DNA from: Pelagibacteraceae bacterium AG-430-P08
GTDB taxonomy: Bacteria; Pseudomonadota; Alphaproteobacteria; Pelagibacterales; Pelagibacteraceae
DNA: 35,045 nucleotides
Direction: 5' to 3'
Assembly (NCBI GenBank): GCA_003212925.1
Contig: QCOL01000012.1
Coordinates: 1 to 35,045 of the forward strand
The notes under the pieces are model-generated. The model saw nothing but the letters and a program-made list of their open reading frames with translations. It made no database searches and had not been told where the DNA came from. Positions 26,229-33,800 of this stretch are shown here, piece by piece (positions within the stretch are counted from its first letter, which is position 1; every line of letters starts with the position of its first letter). The position numbers and the translations under genes were made by a program.

Positions 26229-26912
26229 ATGTCAGCTCATGTTTTCATAGCTGAAGATGAAGCATCAATTGTTAGTTTGTTAAAGTACAATCTTGAAAAA
26301 GAAGGTTATAAAGTCAGTCATTCAGAAAATGGAGAAGATGCTCTTAAACAAATAAAATTAAAACAGCCAGATTTAATATTAATGGATTGGATGTTACCAG
26401 AATTATCTGGTGTTGAAATTTGTAAAAACTTAAAAAAAGATAATAAGTTTAATGATATTCCTGTCATTATGTTAACTGCAAAAGGGGAGGAAGAAGACAA
26501 ATTAAAAGCATTTGATACAGGTGCAGATGATTATGTAACTAAACCTTTTAGTCAAAAAGAATTGAATGCTAGAATTAAATCTTTATTGAGAAGATCTAAA
26601 CCTCAATCATCATCAGACATTGTAGAATTTACTGATTTAAAAATAGATCGGATTACAAAAAGAGTTTATAGAAAAGATAAAGAAATTACTTTGGGTCCAA
26701 CTGAATTTAAACTCTTAGATTTTTTTATCAAAAATCCAAAAAGAGTTTATTCAAGAGAACAACTCTTAAACAATGTTTGGGGAGAAAATATATATGTTGA
26801 GTCTAGAACAGTTGATGTTCATATTAGAAGATTAAGACAAGCAATTAACATACAAAATACAAAACCTTTAATTAGAACAGTAAGATCAGCTGGTTATTCT
26901 TTAGAATCTTGA
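26229..26912 (+). CDS. phoB: Phosphate regulon response regulator PhoB
   Basis: 227 aa OmpR-family regulator. The receiver domain (1-120) has phosphoacceptor D53 in LILMDWMLPE and the conserved Lys in YVTKPFS. The winged-helix DNA-binding domain (about 130-227) has GPTEFKLLDFFIKNPKRVYSREQLLNNVWG and VDVHIRRLRQAI. It is the predicted binder of the 11-bp-spaced repeats described in this window. It is last in the pst-phoU operon. Its last 19 bases overlap the end of the convergent sixA gene, so phoB mRNA must be ended beyond or inside that gene. Confidence 0.97.
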   Translation: MSAHVFIAEDEASIVSLLKYNLEKEGYKVSHSENGEDALKQIKLKQPDLILMDWMLPELSGVEICKNLKKDNKFNDIPVIMLTAKGEEEDKLKAFDTGADDYVTKPFSQKELNARIKSLLRRSKPQSSSDIVEFTDLKIDRITKRVYRKDKEITLGPTEFKLLDFFIKNPKRVYSREQLLNNVWGENIYVESRTVDVHIRRLRQAINIQNTKPLIRTVRSAGYSLES

Positions 26913-27418
26913 AGATCTTTGGGTCTTATAAATTTTTTTAATACTCCCTTTTTCTCAACTTCATTCCAGGATTTAATATCAAACTCAATTTTTGCAAATG
27001 CTGCTGTTGGGAATTTATAATTCATTAATTTAAAATTATTCGTATTATGATTTTTTGTAAGATTTCGTACTAAATTTTTCACTGATGGTTCATGGTTTAT
27101 AATCAAAATTGATTTATATTCACTGGATATTTCTTTAATTTTTTTTACAATTGCATTCTCATCAACTAAATATAAATCTTTTGAAAAATTAACTTTTTTT
27201 GGCTTATTAATTTTCTTGGATAAAATTTGAAAAGTTTTTTTTGTTCTTTTTGATGATGAAATTAATGCATAATCAAATTCAAATTTTTTTTTAACAAAAA
27301 ATTCACAAATCATTTTTGCATTTTTCTTGCCTCTTTTAGTAAGTGGTCTATCAAAATCATTAATACTTAAATCATCCCAACTAGATTTTGCGTGTCTCAT
27401 GACGTATAATTGATACAT
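26894..27418 (-). CDS. SixA-like histidine phosphatase
   Basis: 174 aa from ATG at 27418. The frame stays open further upstream to 27511, but that part overlaps ppk, and the family motif begins right after this ATG: MYQLYVMRHAKSSWDD. Catalytic RHA (R8, H9) and a second His in IINHEPSVKNL place it in the histidine phosphatase superfamily near SixA. SixA acts on phosphohistidine in signalling proteins. It is convergent with phoB and divergent from ppk with only 13 bases between starts. Other small-molecule or polyphosphate-related substrates are possible given the neighbours. Confidence 0.83.
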   Translation of the reverse strand: MYQLYVMRHAKSSWDDLSINDFDRPLTKRGKKNAKMICEFFVKKKFEFDYALISSSKRTKKTFQILSKKINKPKKVNFSKDLYLVDENAIVKKIKEISSEYKSILIINHEPSVKNLVRNLTKNHNTNNFKLMNYKFPTAAFAKIEFDIKSWNEVEKKGVLKKFIRPKDLQDSKE

Positions 27419-27431
27419 AAAATCTAAATAT

Positions 27432-29588
27432 ATGACTGCTTTAAAAAAACAACATAAAGAAGAGTTGAAATCTAAATATATAAATAGAGAGCTTTCTTGG
27501 TTAAAATTCAACGATAGAGTACTTTTAGAGGCGCAAAATATCGAAAATCCTCTTTATGAAAGAGTAAAGTTTTTATCAATTGCTGGGTCTAATCTAGATG
27601 AATTTTTTATGGTCCGTGTAGCTGGGTTATATAGTCAAATAAAACAAGAAGTTGACTCACTAAGCTCTGATGGTTTGACACCTGAAGAGCAAATGGATGA
27701 GGTAGTGCTTGAAACTAAGAATCTATTAAAAAAACAGAACAAAATTTTTATTCAACTGATTATGGAATTAAAAAAAAATAATATCAATTTAGTTAAACCA
27801 GTTAATTTAAATACTAAGGATAAAAAAAAACTTTTAGAAATATTTAAAGAAGAGATTTACCCTTTATTAACACCATCAGCAATTGATCCTGCACATCCAT
27901 TTCCATTTATAATCAATCAAGGAAGAGCAATTGTAATGAAGTTAAGAAAAAAAAATAAAAAAAGGATTTTAAACTCAATAATAGTAATACCAAAAGCATT
28001 ATCTAGATTTATTGAAATTGAGTCTTCAAAAAATCATAAGAAATTTGTGATTCTAGATGATGTAATAAGTTTTTTTGCTAATGAAATTTTTCCAGATCAT
28101 GATTTAGAAAAGAAAATGATTTTTAGAGTAATAAGAGACAGCGATGTAGAGATTCAAGAGGAAGCAGAAGATTTGGTTAGATCTTTTGAATTGGCTTTAA
28201 AAAGACGTAGAACGGGTGATATTGTTCGTTTAGAGGTTCTTGAAAATAGTGATAACGAATTGATAAGATTTATAACTAATAAATTAGATATAAATCCTGA
28301 CTATATTTATGATGTTGCTGGCCTTGTTGGAATTCAAGATATAGATCAAATATGTAAAGTAAAAAATCCAAAATTAAGATTTAAACATTTTACACCTAGA
28401 GAAGTTGAAAGATTAAAAGAATATAATGATAATTTTTTTGAAACTATTAAAAAGAAAGATTTAGTTGTTCATCATCCTTTTGAAACATTTGACTCAGTAA
28501 TTGAATTTTTAAACCAAGCAGCAAATGATAAAAAAGTTATAGCTATAAAACAAACTCTATATAGAACAACTCTAGACTCACCTATTGTTAAAGCTTTAAT
28601 AACAGCTGCAGAAAACGGAAAAACAGTTACCGCTTTAATTGAAATTAAAGCTAGATTTGATGAGGAAGCTAATATTCAACTATCAAGAAGTTTAGAAAAA
28701 GTAGGTGTTCAAATTGTTTATGGTTTTGCTAAATATAAAACTCATGCAAAATCATCATTAGTTTTAAGAAGAGAACAGGGTAAAATACAAACTTATTTTC
28801 ATTTAGGAACTGGCAATTATCATCCAGTAAATGCTAAAATTTACACTGATTTGTCTTTATTTAGTTGTGATAAGAAAATGGCATCAGATGTTGAAAAGTT
28901 TTTCAATTATGTAACAGGATACGCAAAACCAAAAAATTTAAATAAAATTTCTATTTCGCCAGTAAATATGAGGCAAACCTTAAATGAAAATATTGATGCT
29001 GAAATTAAAAATTCTAAAAATGGAAAATTTGCAGCTATTTGGGCAAAAATGAACTCTTTAGTAGATCCAGAAATTATTGATAAATTTTATGAAGCTTCGA
29101 ATGCTGGTGTAAAAATTCATTTATTTGTAAGGGGTGTTTGTTGTTTAAGACCAGGAGTTAAAGATAGATCAGAAAACATAGTTGTAAAAAGTATCATAGG
29201 AAGATTTTTAGAGCATTCTAGAATTTACTGCTTTAGTAATGGTACAAAAAAAATGCCTAATAGAAATGCAAAAGTATATATTTCGTCAGCTGATTTAATG
29301 CCGAGAAATTTAAATCGAAGGGTAGAACTTCTAGTCCCAATTGAAAATGAGACTGTTCATGAACAGATCTTAGACCAAATAATGTTGGCAAATTATCTTG
29401 ATACTAATCAGAGCTGGGAACTTGAAGCTGATGGCAATTATAAAAAAATTAAATATAGTAAGAGCGATTCCTTTTCAGCTCATGAATATTTTATGAATAA
29501 TCCGAGCTTATCTGGAAGAGGTAAAGCTAAACTAAAAATGCAGCCTAAACAACTGCACTTAAGATTGATTAAAAGTGGAAGTAATTAA
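27432..29588 (+). CDS. ppk: Polyphosphate kinase 1
   Basis: 718 aa, normal PPK1 length. The N-terminal block is NRELSWLKFNDRVLLEAQN, then the HPFPFIINQGRAI region. Two phospholipase-D-like catalytic domains follow: autophosphorylated H438 in KYKTHAKSSLVLRRE and H595 in FLEHSRIYCF. It reversibly makes polyphosphate from ATP. No Shine-Dalgarno lies in the 13-base gap to divergent sixA, so its promoter must be inside sixA or the message is leaderless. The 3' end overlaps ppx by 14 bases. Confidence 0.97.
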   Translation: MTALKKQHKEELKSKYINRELSWLKFNDRVLLEAQNIENPLYERVKFLSIAGSNLDEFFMVRVAGLYSQIKQEVDSLSSDGLTPEEQMDEVVLETKNLLKKQNKIFIQLIMELKKNNINLVKPVNLNTKDKKKLLEIFKEEIYPLLTPSAIDPAHPFPFIINQGRAIVMKLRKKNKKRILNSIIVIPKALSRFIEIESSKNHKKFVILDDVISFFANEIFPDHDLEKKMIFRVIRDSDVEIQEEAEDLVRSFELALKRRRTGDIVRLEVLENSDNELIRFITNKLDINPDYIYDVAGLVGIQDIDQICKVKNPKLRFKHFTPREVERLKEYNDNFFETIKKKDLVVHHPFETFDSVIEFLNQAANDKKVIAIKQTLYRTTLDSPIVKALITAAENGKTVTALIEIKARFDEEANIQLSRSLEKVGVQIVYGFAKYKTHAKSSLVLRREQGKIQTYFHLGTGNYHPVNAKIYTDLSLFSCDKKMASDVEKFFNYVTGYAKPKNLNKISISPVNMRQTLNENIDAEIKNSKNGKFAAIWAKMNSLVDPEIIDKFYEASNAGVKIHLFVRGVCCLRPGVKDRSENIVVKSIIGRFLEHSRIYCFSNGTKKMPNRNAKVYISSADLMPRNLNRRVELLVPIENETVHEQILDQIMLANYLDTNQSWELEADGNYKKIKYSKSDSFSAHEYFMNNPSLSGRGKAKLKMQPKQLHLRLIKSGSN

Positions 29589-31086
29589 AAGTAAAAATAG
29601 TTTAAAATTAAAACAGGCAAGATTAGCTATAATTGACATTGGATCAAACTCTATAAGAATGCTAATTTATGAAGATTTCAGTTCTTCTCGTGTGCCTTTT
29701 TTTAATGAAAAAGCAGTTTGTGAACTTGGAAAAAATTTAGATAAATCCAAAAAACTTCACAGATCTGGTACCGAATATGCTTTAAAAGTTTTAAAAAGAT
29801 TCTCTGAAATTTTAAATGTTTCAAAAATCACAAATCTTAAAATCATTGCAACAGCAGTTTTAAGAGAAGCAACTGATACAAAACCATTTATTAATGAAGT
29901 TGAAAAACTTTTTAAAACTAAGATTAATATATTATCTGGTGAAGAAGAAGCTGAATGCTCAGCTGAGGGAGTTAAAATAGGCTTTGAAAATGTTGATGGA
30001 TTAGTTGCCGATCTTGGAGGCGGTAGTTTAGAACTAGCTCGAGTTGAAAACAATATAGTAACTAATAAAACCTCATTACCTATTGGTGTTTTAAGATTAT
30101 TAAATAATCCTATAGTTAAAAAAAGAAATTTAGCAAAATATATCAAAAAATTATTAAGAGAAGAAAAATGGCTTTCAAAAAAGAAATTTAATAATCTATA
30201 TTTAGTTGGAGGTACTTGGCGAGCATTATTTAAATTACATCTTTTTCAAAATAATCATCCGGTACATATAATTCATCAATACAGTATTGATAACAATGTT
30301 TTATCTAAGTTTGTTGAAAAAATTTCATCTTTTAATAAATCTAAACTTAAAACAGTTGAGTATATTTCAAAATCTAGAACAGCGTATTTACCTTATAGTT
30401 GCATTATACTTGATGAAATTATGAGAGTTACAAATCCAAGAAATATAATTTGTTCTATAAGCGGTTTGCGTGAAGGTTCTTTATCAATTGACTATTTTAA
30501 AGATGTAAAAGAATCAGAAATTTTTCATAAAGCACTTGAGAATATTGCAAAAAAAAGAGGTGATCTAGGATCGAACTATAAAAAATATTATGATTTTATT
30601 CAGCCAGTTTTTGAAGGCAATGAACATTTTAATAAGAAATTATTATATCTGGCATGTGTATTAAGTCATATGGATTGGGGATTAGGAGCATTTCAAAAAG
30701 CTGAATTGGTATTTCAAGAAACAATAAATACTCCTTTACTTAGATTGACTCATAAAGAAAGAATACAATTAGCTTTGTCATGTTATTGGCGGTACTGTAG
30801 TATCAAGTATAATCCAAAGATGGAGTATCTAACTTTTTTAAATAATAATGAAATTTTTTCAAGCAAACAAGTTGGAGCAGCATTGAGATTTTCACAATCA
30901 TTGACCTCGATATCTACGATATTTCTTGAAGAGTTTAAATTGTATAAAAGAGGTAATGCTGTATTTTTAAAAATTCCATCACAACATCAAGAAATAATCT
31001 CAAAACAAGTTACTAAAAGATTTAAAGCTCTTGCTAGAGAATTATTTTTAGAACCAAGAGTAATTTACTCAAATAATTCAAGATAA
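29575..31086 (+). CDS. ppx: Exopolyphosphatase / pppGpp phosphohydrolase family (Ppx/GppA)
   Basis: 503 aa, GTG start inside the end of ppk. An ASKHA-fold phosphatase: IDIGSNSIRMLIYE (phosphate 1 loop), ATAVLREATD, catalytic ILSGEEEAECSAEGV and DLGGGSLELARV. A C-terminal helical domain (about 315-503) resembles the HD-like module of long Ppx. It degrades polyphosphate from the end and may also hydrolyse pppGpp. The ppk-ppx pair gives both synthesis and recovery of polyphosphate under one promoter. Confidence 0.94.
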   Translation: MEVIKSKNSLKLKQARLAIIDIGSNSIRMLIYEDFSSSRVPFFNEKAVCELGKNLDKSKKLHRSGTEYALKVLKRFSEILNVSKITNLKIIATAVLREATDTKPFINEVEKLFKTKINILSGEEEAECSAEGVKIGFENVDGLVADLGGGSLELARVENNIVTNKTSLPIGVLRLLNNPIVKKRNLAKYIKKLLREEKWLSKKKFNNLYLVGGTWRALFKLHLFQNNHPVHIIHQYSIDNNVLSKFVEKISSFNKSKLKTVEYISKSRTAYLPYSCIILDEIMRVTNPRNIICSISGLREGSLSIDYFKDVKESEIFHKALENIAKKRGDLGSNYKKYYDFIQPVFEGNEHFNKKLLYLACVLSHMDWGLGAFQKAELVFQETINTPLLRLTHKERIQLALSCYWRYCSIKYNPKMEYLTFLNNNEIFSSKQVGAALRFSQSLTSISTIFLEEFKLYKRGNAVFLKIPSQHQEIISKQVTKRFKALARELFLEPRVIYSNNSR

Positions 31087-31124
31087 ATTAAATTTAATTC
31101 TATTTTTAATTGAGTGATATTTTT

Positions 31125-31201
31125 TTGTAACATTATTTTAATTTAAATTCATTTAACTTTAACAATAAGTAAATAATTTTGTAATTTAGTTTATGTATAA
31201 A
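31125..31201 (+). promoter_or_regulatory. Candidate Pho-controlled promoter downstream of ppx
   Basis: TTGTAAC (31125-31131) and TTTTAAT (31136-31142) are 11 bp apart. A second set, CTTTAAC (31157-31163), a poor AGTAAAT (31168-31174) and TTGTAAT (31179-31185), also runs at 11-bp steps. Ten bases after the last comes TATAAA (31196-31201), the position expected for the -10 of a PhoB-activated promoter. The two sets are one base out of register with each other. No annotated gene lies downstream on this strand. Confidence 0.4.
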
Positions 31202-31207
31202 GCACCA

Positions 31208-31296
31208 TCAAAGTTTAAATATTCATTATTTCTTCCCCTGTTTAAATTTTGTTGATTAACTACTTTCTTCCTTCTCTTAAATGAGAAGGGAGAAAG
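31208..31296 (+). ncRNA. Candidate small RNA with 14-bp hairpin
   Basis: If the promoter above is used, transcription starts near 31208. The gap then contains a pyrimidine-rich single-stranded stretch (TTTCTTCCCCT, 31229-31239). It is followed by a strong hairpin: 31263-31276 pairs over 14 bp (one G-T) with 31283-31296 around loop TTAAAT. Such a stem is rare in this AT-rich sequence. No T run follows, so it is not a standard terminator. CTTCCCC-type stretches can pair with ribosome-binding sites. A 20-codon frame (31193-31255) exists but would start before the predicted transcript start. The evidence is only structural and positional. Confidence 0.3.
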
Positions 31297-31307
31297 ACGA
31301 TTTGGAA

Positions 31308-31517
31308 TTAATTATTTATAGATGCAGGAGACTGCTCTGCATTTTTCTTAGCAAGCTTTTTTGCTTTTTTTTCTGCAACCTTTTTTTCTAGACCAGCAAT
31401 TTTAATATTAAGGCTTGATAATTTTTTTTCTTTTGCTGTAATTTTATTTTTAAGTTTGTCTATTGATTTTAATATCTTTGTTTTTTTCTTTTCATTTTTT
31501 TTTAGTTTTTTTCTCAT
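31308..31517 (-). CDS. Small lysine-rich coiled-coil protein
   Basis: 69 aa, family not recognised. Almost half of the residues are Lys, Ala or Glu. Residues about 5-58 form one long amphipathic helix with heptad-like hydrophobic positions (ILKSIDKLKNKITAKEKKLSSLNIKIAGLEKKVAEKK), and the tail is acidic/polar (AEQSPASINN). A strong Shine-Dalgarno GGAGG (complement of 31523-31527) six bases before ATG argues it is translated. The high positive charge suggests nucleic-acid or polyphosphate binding, but this is inference. The hairpin at 31263-31296 lies just beyond its stop. Confidence 0.7.
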   Translation of the reverse strand: MRKKLKKNEKKKTKILKSIDKLKNKITAKEKKLSSLNIKIAGLEKKVAEKKAKKLAKKNAEQSPASINN

Positions 31518-31596
31518 TACTGCCTCCGAATTATTTAATATTTGATTTAATCATATAATCCTTAAATAAAAAAGATATTTTGATACAACCTTTAGT

Positions 31597-32088
31597 TTAT
31601 AGTTTTTTAAGAACTGTTATTAAATAAAAAAACATTGCTATATGAGAACTATTATTGAATTTTTGATTTAATATTAATTTAAATATCTCTTTTTGATTAA
31701 AAAGATGAATTCTAATACCTTGTTCTGGTTTCGAAATTTTAATTAAGTCTTCTGTGTAATAACCAGTAATTTTAGTAGTTAGTCTTCCAGGTTCAGTATA
31801 AAAAGTTATTATTTTACTCAATTTTGATCTTGATCTATATCCTGTTTCTTCTCTTAATTCCTTATATGCTGATTGCAGAGTTGTTTCCTTTTTTTCCACT
31901 ATGCCAGATGGAAACTCGTAATTAATTTTATTAATTGGAACTCTTTTTTGGGAAACTACTACATATTTGTCTTTAATCTTAGGTATTACTAATGAAAGAT
32001 TAGAAGTTTTAAGATAATGATAAAACTCTTTTTTTTTAAATTTTTTGTTAATTAAACTTATTCGATTAGTAAGTTTTATATTTTTCAA
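31597..32088 (-). CDS. Nudix hydrolase (ADP-ribose pyrophosphatase-like)
   Basis: 163 aa from TTG at 32088, which overlaps the aquaporin stop by four bases (TTGA). The Nudix box reads GIVEKKETTLQSAYKELREETGY. It fits G-x5-E-x7-REUxEExGU except that the first Arg is Lys; the metal-binding REE core is intact. The family hydrolyses nucleoside diphosphates linked to another group. QKRVPINKINYEFPSG before the box resembles ADP-sugar or ADP-ribose hydrolases. It is last in the operon with arsC and the aquaporin. The substrate is not certain. Confidence 0.83.
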   Translation of the reverse strand: MKNIKLTNRISLINKKFKKKEFYHYLKTSNLSLVIPKIKDKYVVVSQKRVPINKINYEFPSGIVEKKETTLQSAYKELREETGYRSRSKLSKIITFYTEPGRLTTKITGYYTEDLIKISKPEQGIRIHLFNQKEIFKLILNQKFNNSSHIAMFFYLITVLKKL

Positions 32089-32744
32089 TTTTTTTCTAAA
32101 AATAACTTTTTAACAATAAGTACAGCAATTAACATTCCAATAAGCTCAGCTAAAATATAATAAGGAGTATTTAAATAACTAATACCAGTAAAAGATTCTG
32201 TAAATGTTCTAGCAATAGCAACCGCAGGATTTGCAAAAGAAGTTGAAGAAGTAAACCAATAACCAGCAGTAATATAAAGACCAACACTAGCAGCAACAGC
32301 AATTTTGCCTGACTTCATAGACCCAAAAATTATCACTATAAGTCCTAAAGTTGCTATCACTTCAGATGTTAGTATATAAATCCCATCTCTTGATTTAGTA
32401 GATAATTCATAAATTTCATGTTCAAAAAAGAAATTGGCTAAACCAACACCAATTAAGCAACCAACCAATTGAGCAATGATATAGTAGGGTAATAGTTTCC
32501 TTTTTAATTTGCCTGTTATTGTCATTGCGATACTTACAAATGGATTAAAGTGAGCTCCTGATACATCAGCAAAAACTGTAATAAGCACAAATAAACCTGC
32601 TCCTGTTGCTATAGTATTAGCTATTAACATCACAGCAACATCATTAGTTAAGTTTTCAGCCATTAAACCTGAACCAACAATAATCATTACTAAAAAACAA
32701 CTGCCTAATAATTCAGCAAGAAAATAGCGGCTTTTATTTTTCAT
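32085..32744 (-). CDS. Aquaporin / MIP channel, probable arsenite exit channel (AqpS-like)
   Basis: 219 aa, six membrane segments, MIP family. The second pore box is intact (SFANPAVAIARTF), while the first reads GAHFNPFVSIAM, with Phe replacing Ala of NPA. It directly follows arsC with an 11-base overlap. In Sinorhizobium meliloti an aquaglyceroporin, AqpS, replaces the arsenite pump: arsenate reduced by ArsC leaves through the channel down its gradient. The same pairing here, under a Pho-like box, suggests removal of arsenite. Water or small-solute transport cannot be ruled out. Confidence 0.85.
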   Translation of the reverse strand: MKNKSRYFLAELLGSCFLVMIIVGSGLMAENLTNDVAVMLIANTIATGAGLFVLITVFADVSGAHFNPFVSIAMTITGKLKRKLLPYYIIAQLVGCLIGVGLANFFFEHEIYELSTKSRDGIYILTSEVIATLGLIVIIFGSMKSGKIAVAASVGLYITAGYWFTSSTSFANPAVAIARTFTESFTGISYLNTPYYILAELIGMLIAVLIVKKLFLEKN

Positions 32745-33165
32745 AAAGCAGATCCTTTATTCTTTTATGAATATTATTGTAAACTTTTTCTATTATTTCA
32801 TCTTTTTTATTTAAGTCGTTTGTTTCATCAAGTAATTTGACAGGATCCTCTATATCCCAATGAATTATCTGATCTTTATTTGGCCAAATAGGACAAACTT
32901 CGTTATTGGCATTATTACAAACTGTAATCACATAATCCATTTTAATTTGACCATTAATAAACTCATTAAAATTTTTAGATCTATAATTTGAAAGATCATA
33001 ATGTTTTGATAATAAATAATTCTTCACATCTTCATTAATTTTTCCTGTTGGATTACTCCCAGCACTATAACCTTTATACATATCGTCATACTCGTTATTT
33101 ATTATACTTTCAGCAATAATACTTCTTGCTGAATTACCTGTGCAAACAAACAATATATTCTTCAT
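32734..33165 (-). CDS. arsC: Arsenate reductase, low-molecular-weight tyrosine phosphatase type
   Basis: 143 aa. The P-loop CTGNSARS (C8-x5-R14) begins the protein, as in LMW-PTP-type ArsC. The two shuttle cysteines of the thioredoxin-linked type are visible in VITVCNNANNEVCPIWP (C83, C91), which separates it from ordinary tyrosine phosphatases. The catalytic Asp lies in HWDIEDP. It reduces arsenate to arsenite in the cytoplasm. It abuts the small membrane-protein gene upstream and overlaps the aquaporin gene downstream by 11 bases. Placement beside pst genes makes sense because arsenate enters through phosphate transporters. Confidence 0.93.
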   Translation of the reverse strand: MKNILFVCTGNSARSIIAESIINNEYDDMYKGYSAGSNPTGKINEDVKNYLLSKHYDLSNYRSKNFNEFINGQIKMDYVITVCNNANNEVCPIWPNKDQIIHWDIEDPVKLLDETNDLNKKDEIIEKVYNNIHKRIKDLLYEK

Positions 33166-33387
33166 TTAAAAAATAATCTTATAAATTCCAATAACAAATA
33201 ATGGAATTTGTAATCCAAAGTTTGTTAGTATCGCTTTATCTTTGCTCATAAATCCAGCGATAGTCCATCCAATAACTCCTAATCCATGAAAATATATATT
33301 TAATGGATATATATTTAAATTTGTAAGAAGTATTCCTACTAAAACTAAAAACGTGCTAACCCACTTTAGATATTTTTTTATAAACAT
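33166..33387 (-). CDS. Small membrane protein, first gene of the arsC operon
   Basis: 73 aa with two or three predicted membrane segments (about 9-26, 31-47, 55-72): FIKKYLKWVSTFLVLVGILL, FHGLGVIGWTIAGFM and FGLQIPLFVIGIYKIIF. The family recalls small conserved proteins of marine alphaproteobacteria, but I know no function. A good Shine-Dalgarno (AAGGAG, complement of about 33393-33398) precedes ATG 33387, and arsC starts on the base after its stop. A three-repeat Pho-like box lies immediately upstream, so it is predicted to be phosphate-starvation induced together with arsC. Confidence 0.8.
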   Translation of the reverse strand: MFIKKYLKWVSTFLVLVGILLTNLNIYPLNIYFHGLGVIGWTIAGFMSKDKAILTNFGLQIPLFVIGIYKIIF

Positions 33388-33409
33388 ATTTTCTCCTTCT
33401 TTATTAATT

Positions 33410-33438
33410 ATTACATTAATGTTACAAATATATTAAAA
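33410..33438 (-). promoter_or_regulatory. Candidate three-repeat Pho box of the arsC-aquaporin operon
   Basis: On the minus strand the heptamers TTTTAAT (complement of 33432-33438), TTGTAAC (33421-33427) and ATGTAAT (33410-33416) follow each other at exact 11-bp steps, nearly the same set as before pstS. The last repeat ends 22 bases before the ATG at 33387. A -10-like TAATAA lies between, so the mRNA leader would be very short. Confidence 0.65.
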
Positions 33439-33448
33439 AGTAACAGTA

Positions 33449-33787
33449 TTAGAGAAAATTAGTTATATATTTATGGATAAAGAAACCAATAATTAACAAT
33501 CCTAGGCCTGCGCCATAAATCATCAAGAAATTCATATTTAAAGATTTTGCAAAAAAGAAGGGTAAAAAAAATAAATAACTTACAGGTACAGCAACTAATA
33601 TACTTTTAGTAAATATAATTGTTTTTTCTATATCATTATGCTCATAGTAAGAAAAAGCGATAGCTATAAGTGATACAAGAGGCAAGGCGATAATAAAACC
33701 TGCAAGCTTTGGATTTTGTCCTGAAAGCCAGCTGGCGAAAGCTATAATTATGGCTGCGAGTATGATCTTTAAAGTAAAAAATATCAT
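33449..33787 (-). CDS. Small integral membrane protein (DUF3147-like)
   Basis: 112 aa from ATG at 33787. The frame is open upstream to 33841, but that part would overlap the zur-type gene by 41 bases, and the hydrophobic domain starts with this Met. Four membrane segments are visible: LKIILAAIIIAFASWL, LAGFIIALPLVSLIAIAF, ILVAVPVSYLFFLPFFFA and FLMIYGAGLGLLIIGFFI. This resembles DUF3147, whose function is not established. No Shine-Dalgarno is obvious. It lies 13 bases after the regulator stop and may be co-transcribed with it. Confidence 0.75.
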   Translation of the reverse strand: MIFFTLKIILAAIIIAFASWLSGQNPKLAGFIIALPLVSLIAIAFSYYEHNDIEKTIIFTKSILVAVPVSYLFFLPFFFAKSLNMNFLMIYGAGLGLLIIGFFIHKYITNFL

Positions 33788-33800
33788 TAATAATTCAAAT

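Noticed and set aside
27419..27511. Longer N-terminus for the SixA-like protein
   Set aside because: The added residues overlap the start of ppk and precede the family motif, which begins right after ATG 27418.
31193..31255. 20-codon open frame in the gap after ppx
   Set aside because: No Shine-Dalgarno, and the ATG would fall within the predicted -10 region, so it is less likely than a structured RNA.
31263..31296. Hairpin as a Rho-independent terminator
   Set aside because: The stem is strong but neither strand has a T run after it, unlike the clear terminators at 6382 and 22048.
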